DNA of 9,366 bases from Pseudomonadota bacterium (GTDB lineage: Bacteria > Pseudomonadota > Gammaproteobacteria > Xanthomonadales > Xanthomonadaceae), in NCBI GenBank assembly GCA_023457475.1, contig JAEWLO010000346.1, positions 1 through 9,366 of the forward strand, in the 5' to 3' direction. The translations under genes and the position numbers were made by a program. Below the pieces are notes generated by a model. It made no database searches. It had not been told where the DNA came from and saw nothing but the letters and a program-made list of their open reading frames with translations. Positions 7,390-9,366 of this stretch are shown here, one piece after another; the stretch's first letter is position 1, and every line of letters starts with the position of its first letter.

Positions 7390-7395
7390 TACAAT
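7390..7395 (+). promoter_or_regulatory. -10 element of queD (leaderless start)
   Basis: TACAAT matches TATAAT at five of six positions. Its last base is six bases before the ATG at 7402, so the expected transcription start coincides with the A of the start codon. No purine-rich ribosome site precedes the ATG. The -35 region (about 7366-7372) is poor. Confidence 0.5.
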
Positions 7396-7401
7396 GCGCC
7401 C

Positions 7402-7758
7402 ATGGAAATCTTCAAAGTCTTCACCCTCGAAGCCGCGCACCGCCTCCCCAACGTCCCGCCGGGCCACAAGTGCGCGCGCCTGCACGGCCATTCCTTCCGC
7501 GTGGAGCTGAAGGTGGAAGGCGAGCCGGGCGAACAGACCGGCTGGATCATGGACTTCGGCGACGTCAAGGCGGCCTTCAAGCCCATCTACGACCGCCTGG
7601 ACCACCACTACCTCAACGACATTCCGGGCCTCGAGAATCCGACCAGCGAGCGGCTGGCGATCTGGATCTGGAACGAGCTCAAGCCGGCGTTGCCGGAGCT
7701 GAGCGAAGTGACGGTGCACGAAACCTGCACCTCGGGCTGCCGTTACCGGGGCCCGTGA
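7402..7758 (+). CDS. queD: 6-carboxy-5,6,7,8-tetrahydropterin synthase (QueD)
   Basis: This 118-residue cytoplasmic enzyme of the PTPS/QueD fold converts 7,8-dihydroneopterin triphosphate to 6-carboxytetrahydropterin, the second step from GTP toward preQ0 and queuosine in tRNA. Expected zinc ligands are H13 (EAAHRL) and H28 and H30 (LHGHSF). The catalytic residues are C24 (GHKCAR), D67-H68 (LDHHYLN) and E107 (VHETCTSG). The PTSE motif (80-83) is also present. Length is normal. The frame is open upstream to an ATG at 7333, but family proteins begin at MEIFKVF, so 7402 is preferred; the longer start would also run through the direct repeats and the -10 element. It is divergent from the receptor operon and followed by a small-RNA gene, with no other queuosine gene in the window. 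Confidence 0.95.
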   Translation: MEIFKVFTLEAAHRLPNVPPGHKCARLHGHSFRVELKVEGEPGEQTGWIMDFGDVKAAFKPIYDRLDHHYLNDIPGLENPTSERLAIWIWNELKPALPELSEVTVHETCTSGCRYRGP

Positions 7759-7808
7759 GCCGTCACATCGAACGCTATCTCTTTGATTCATAAACGATAG
7801 CTGAAATA

Positions 7809-7831
7809 CCGGACCGTTCCGGGCAAATTTT
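7809..7831 (+). terminator. Possible weak terminator of queD
   Basis: CCGGA (7809-7813) and TCCGG (7818-7822) form a 5-bp stem with a 4-nt loop, followed after five bases by only four Ts (7828-7831). The stem is short, so termination here is doubtful. It ends just before the -35 of the small-RNA promoter. Confidence 0.3.
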
Positions 7832-7832
7832 G

Positions 7833-7860
7833 TTGCAATGCGTCAAAATCGGCGTATGCT
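7833..7860 (+). promoter_or_regulatory. Predicted sigma70 promoter of the small RNA
   Basis: TTGCAA (7833-7838) and TATGCT (7855-7860) with a 16-bp spacer each match consensus at four of six positions. The start would fall near 7867. An 8-bp inverted repeat, TGCAATGC (7834-7841) and GCATTGCA (7861-7868), brackets the promoter from -35 to the start site. Confidence 0.55.
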
Positions 7861-7866
7861 GCATTG

Positions 7867-7984
7867 CATCAAGTTCATTGGCTGCTGCTGAAGCGCCAGA
7901 ACCCCCGAACGGTATTTGCGTGGGTCCCTCCCCCCACGCAATCCCAAGACCCGACAGAACCCTCCCTCTGTCGGGTCTTTTTTT
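7867..7984 (+). ncRNA. Probable small regulatory RNA with C-rich loops (sX13-like)
   Basis: Between the predicted promoter and a strong intrinsic terminator lie about 118 nt with no plausible coding sequence but three stem-loops. Stem-loop 1 is GTTC-(AT)-TGGC-(T)-GCT pairing with AGC-GCCA-GAAC (7873-7902). An unpaired CCCCC run follows (7902-7906). Stem-loop 2 is a 9-bp TTGCGTGGG/CCCACGCAA stem (7916-7941), and stem-loop 3 is the terminator (7946-7979). The loops of stem-loops 2 and 3 both carry CCCTCCC (7926-7932 and 7960-7966). C-rich loops, size and a terminator hairpin recall sX13, a virulence-related, Hfq-independent small RNA of Xanthomonas that pairs with G-rich leader sequences. That resemblance is from memory, and the sX13 locus context may differ, so the name is not assigned. 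Such loops would pair with G-rich ribosome-binding regions, which is inference. The 5' end is uncertain by a few bases. Confidence 0.65.
7946..7984 (+). terminator. Strong intrinsic terminator of the small RNA
   Basis: AAGACCCGACAG (7946-7957) and CTGTCGGGTCTT (7968-7979) form a perfect 12-bp stem with a 10-nt loop. The stem runs into seven Ts (7978-7984). This is a textbook Rho-independent terminator on the plus strand; the A-residues at its other side also allow some function on the minus strand. Confidence 0.93.
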
Positions 7985-8034
7985 GTCTGCGCGAAGGGCC
8001 GTCGGCTGCTGATCTACGAGCCCAGGTCCGCCGC

Positions 8035-8068
8035 GTGTGGGTTTGCAGGGGACGCCGTCAACCCACAC
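8035..8068. repeat. Inverted repeat downstream of the S33 hydrolase gene
   Basis: GTGTGGGTT (8035-8043) and AACCCACAC (8060-8068) form a perfect 9-bp stem with a 16-nt loop. It lies 52 bp past the hydrolase stop. No T-tract follows on the minus strand, so it is not a standard intrinsic terminator, though it could end or protect the transcript. The remaining bases of 7985-8119 show no gene. Confidence 0.4.
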
Positions 8069-8119
8069 CGTCCCGCCAAAGCCAGCAGACCGTTGCACAC
8101 CGGCTGTTCGCGCAGAACC

Positions 8120-9220
8120 TCAACGCAAGGCAAGCGGACGAACAACCTGCACCAGGGTGAGCAGGGTTTTGCCGGGTTCCTCCCACGGCACCATGTGCGC
8201 GGAGTTCTCGAACCAGACCGCATGTTTGAAGGGTGCGTCCACGCGTTGCAGCCAGCGGTCGGTCGGGGCGGTGGGTGTGGTGTAGTCGTGGCGGCCGAGG
8301 AACATCACCACCGGGATCGGGAAGCGGGTGACCGGGTTGAAGTCCACCTTCAGCATCTGCGGCAGCAGGGGGCCCAGCGACAGCAGGCTGCCCTTGTCCA
8401 CGTTGCAGCGGTCCGCGTCGCTGTACTCCGGCGACAGCCTGGCTGCACCGAAGTAGTAGCGCGAGTCATCGCGGTAAGCCGTCAGGCCGCCGTAGTGCTG
8501 GGGCCAGGTGCGCGCCGTGATGATCCGCTCGCGGGTGATGGGCGTATTGCCCGGGTACGGCGCGATCGCCTCCAGCGCCGCCACCGCCTTCGCGTTGCCG
8601 TGCTTCCGCGCCTGCTCCAGCCCGTAATCGAAGCTGATCTTCTCGTTCTCCACCTGGTTGATGATCTGCCCGATGCCCACGTAGGCATGGAACAGATCGG
8701 GGCGCTTGAGCGCCGCCTGCATCGCCACGATCGTGCCCCAGCTATGGCCCATCAGGATCACCTTGCGCTGGCCCAGATGCGTGCGCAGGTGCTCGGCGAC
8801 TTCGATGGCATCGTCCACGTAACGCTCGATGGTCAGGGTCGCAGCCACCGTTTCCGGCGCGGCCGATGCATAGGTCTTCCCCGCCCCGCGCTGGTCCCAC
8901 GCCACCACCGTGAAGTACTCCTCCCAGGGCCGCTGGAACTGCCACAGGCTCGGCGTCGTCGGGCTCGCCGGACCGCCATGCACGAACAGGATCACCGGGT
9001 TGGCCCGGTCGTGGCCGCGGATGGTCAGCCACTGGTCAATGCCGCCGATGGGCGTGGCGTAGTGCTCCTGGATGCCGTTCGGCGTGGTGATGCGCTGCAG
9101 GTCGCGGACAACCGCGCGGGCCGGTTCGAGGGCGGACGTGTCGGGACAGGTATCGGCAGCGAAGGCGGGCGTGGCCAGGTTGAGCATGCACAGCAGGGCG
9201 ATCCATCGAGGTGGAATCAT
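8120..9220 (-). CDS. Secreted alpha/beta hydrolase, S33 (prolyl aminopeptidase-like) family
   Basis: The 366-residue product carries a signal peptide (hydrophobic residues 7-20, A-F-A-A cleavage region), so it acts outside the cytoplasm. The alpha/beta-hydrolase landmarks are in order: oxyanion-hole HGGPA (81-85), DQRGAGKT (109-116), nucleophile elbow GHSWGT with S160, acid D312 in GRHDYTTPT, and H342 in NSAHMVPWEEP. A variable cap lies between about 175 and 300. HGGPA plus DQRG plus GHSWG is the pattern of the S33 peptidases, which remove N-terminal proline or other residues from peptides, but close relatives hydrolyse other small amides or esters. The start at 9220 is chosen over the longer frame (to 9313) because GAAGAGG lies five bases upstream and the signal peptide begins there. 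It appears monocistronic. Substrate is unknown. Confidence 0.88.
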   Translation of the reverse strand: MIPPRWIALLCMLNLATPAFAADTCPDTSALEPARAVVRDLQRITTPNGIQEHYATPIGGIDQWLTIRGHDRANPVILFVHGGPASPTTPSLWQFQRPWEEYFTVVAWDQRGAGKTYASAAPETVAATLTIERYVDDAIEVAEHLRTHLGQRKVILMGHSWGTIVAMQAALKRPDLFHAYVGIGQIINQVENEKISFDYGLEQARKHGNAKAVAALEAIAPYPGNTPITRERIITARTWPQHYGGLTAYRDDSRYYFGAARLSPEYSDADRCNVDKGSLLSLGPLLPQMLKVDFNPVTRFPIPVVMFLGRHDYTTPTAPTDRWLQRVDAPFKHAVWFENSAHMVPWEEPGKTLLTLVQVVRPLALR

Positions 9221-9225
9221 CGGTG

Positions 9226-9232
9226 CCTCTTC
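9226..9232 (-). promoter_or_regulatory. Shine-Dalgarno of the S33 hydrolase
   Basis: GAAGAGG on the minus strand, five bases before the ATG at 9220, is the clearest ribosome site in the window. It decides the start against the in-frame ATG at 9313. Confidence 0.65.
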
Positions 9233-9253
9233 ATGCAGGGAACGAATGCAGTG

Positions 9254-9280
9254 AGCATACCCGGTAGGGTCGGTCGTCAG
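9254..9280 (-). promoter_or_regulatory. Tentative promoter of the S33 hydrolase
   Basis: On the minus strand CTGACG (9280-9275) and TATGCT (9259-9254) each match consensus at four of six positions, but the spacer is only 15 bp, short for sigma70. The dyad GTCGTC-A-GACGAC (9273-9285) overlaps the -35. From here to 9366 no gene is seen. Confidence 0.35.
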
Positions 9281-9302
9281 ACGACTGCACGGGATGGTGC
9301 AG
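9273..9302. promoter_or_regulatory. Two adjoining dyads upstream of the S33 hydrolase
   Basis: GTCGTC-A-GACGAC (9273-9285) is a perfect 13-bp palindrome. It is joined at one base by CTGCAC (9285-9290) and GTGCAG (9297-9302), a perfect 6-bp inverted repeat with a 6-bp spacer. Both lie at or just upstream of the tentative promoter and could be operator sites. The regulator is unknown. Confidence 0.35.
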
Positions 9303-9366
9303 CGCCCGGTCACGCATGGCCGGTAGCGGAGGAACGTTTCCGTCCAAGGTTCATGCGTTACCGGGC

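Noticed and set aside
7333..7401. Longer QueD start at 7333
   Set aside because: The extra 23 residues are absent from the family as I know it and span a direct repeat and the -10 element.
7774..7801. GCTATC/GATAGC hairpin as a queD terminator
   Set aside because: Only 6 bp of stem around a 16-nt AT-rich loop and no T-tract after it.
7864..8160. A 98-codon plus-strand open frame across the small RNA
   Set aside because: It reads through the strong terminator at 7946-7984, has no ribosome site, and shows no domain.
9221..9313. Longer start of the S33 hydrolase at 9313
   Set aside because: The extension would precede a clear signal peptide and good ribosome site, and it covers the dyads and tentative promoter.
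9323..9341. A possible third GTAG-type REP (GTAG at 9323, then GGAA-CGT-TTCC)
   Set aside because: The stem is only 4 bp and not contiguous with the GTAG head, far weaker than the copy at 1947-1969; chance is likely.

Overview
The window looks like a chromosomal segment of a Xanthomonadaceae bacterium. Stenotrophomonas or a close relative is the best guess. This rests on the high GC content with strong third-position GC, a TonB-dependent receptor with the 'TGSNIKR' type N-terminus, a short QueD, GTAG-headed REP-like hairpins, and a C-rich-loop small RNA recalling sX13 of Xanthomonas. The genus call is inference; nothing in the window fixes it.

Layout, left to right. (1) 58-1741, minus strand: a two-gene unit, a periplasmic DUF4198 protein followed after 25 bp by a secreted six-EF-hand protein. 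It is preceded by a sigma70-like promoter with a perfect Fur-box-like palindrome over the -35 element. (2) 1742-1996: that promoter, plus an inverted pair of REP-like hairpins just downstream of the next operon. (3) 1997-7239, minus strand: a TonB-dependent outer-membrane receptor followed after 8 bp by a large secreted M14 zinc carboxypeptidase, almost certainly one transcript. (4) 7240-7401: the divergent control region between the receptor and queD, holding a near-perfect 17-bp direct repeat with a 31-bp period. (5) 7402-7758, plus strand: queD (6-carboxytetrahydropterin synthase), apparently from a leaderless transcript. (6) 7833-7984, plus strand: a promoter, about 118 nt with three predicted stem-loops, and a strong intrinsic terminator, read as a small-RNA gene whose last two loops share the heptamer CCCTCCC. 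(7) 8120-9220, minus strand: a secreted alpha/beta hydrolase of the S33 (prolyl aminopeptidase-like) family, followed by an upstream region with dyad symmetries to the end of the window.

How the parts may work together: the receptor and carboxypeptidase plausibly form a peptide capture-and-trimming pair at the cell surface and periplasm. The separate S33 hydrolase could also act on peptides. The DUF4198/EF-hand pair looks like a metal-responsive envelope module under Fur. queD belongs to queuosine (7-deazaguanine) synthesis and has no obvious link to its neighbours. The small RNA is the least conventional element here and the best candidate for new biology. No mobile element, CRISPR array, tRNA or rRNA was seen, and no gene appears broken.
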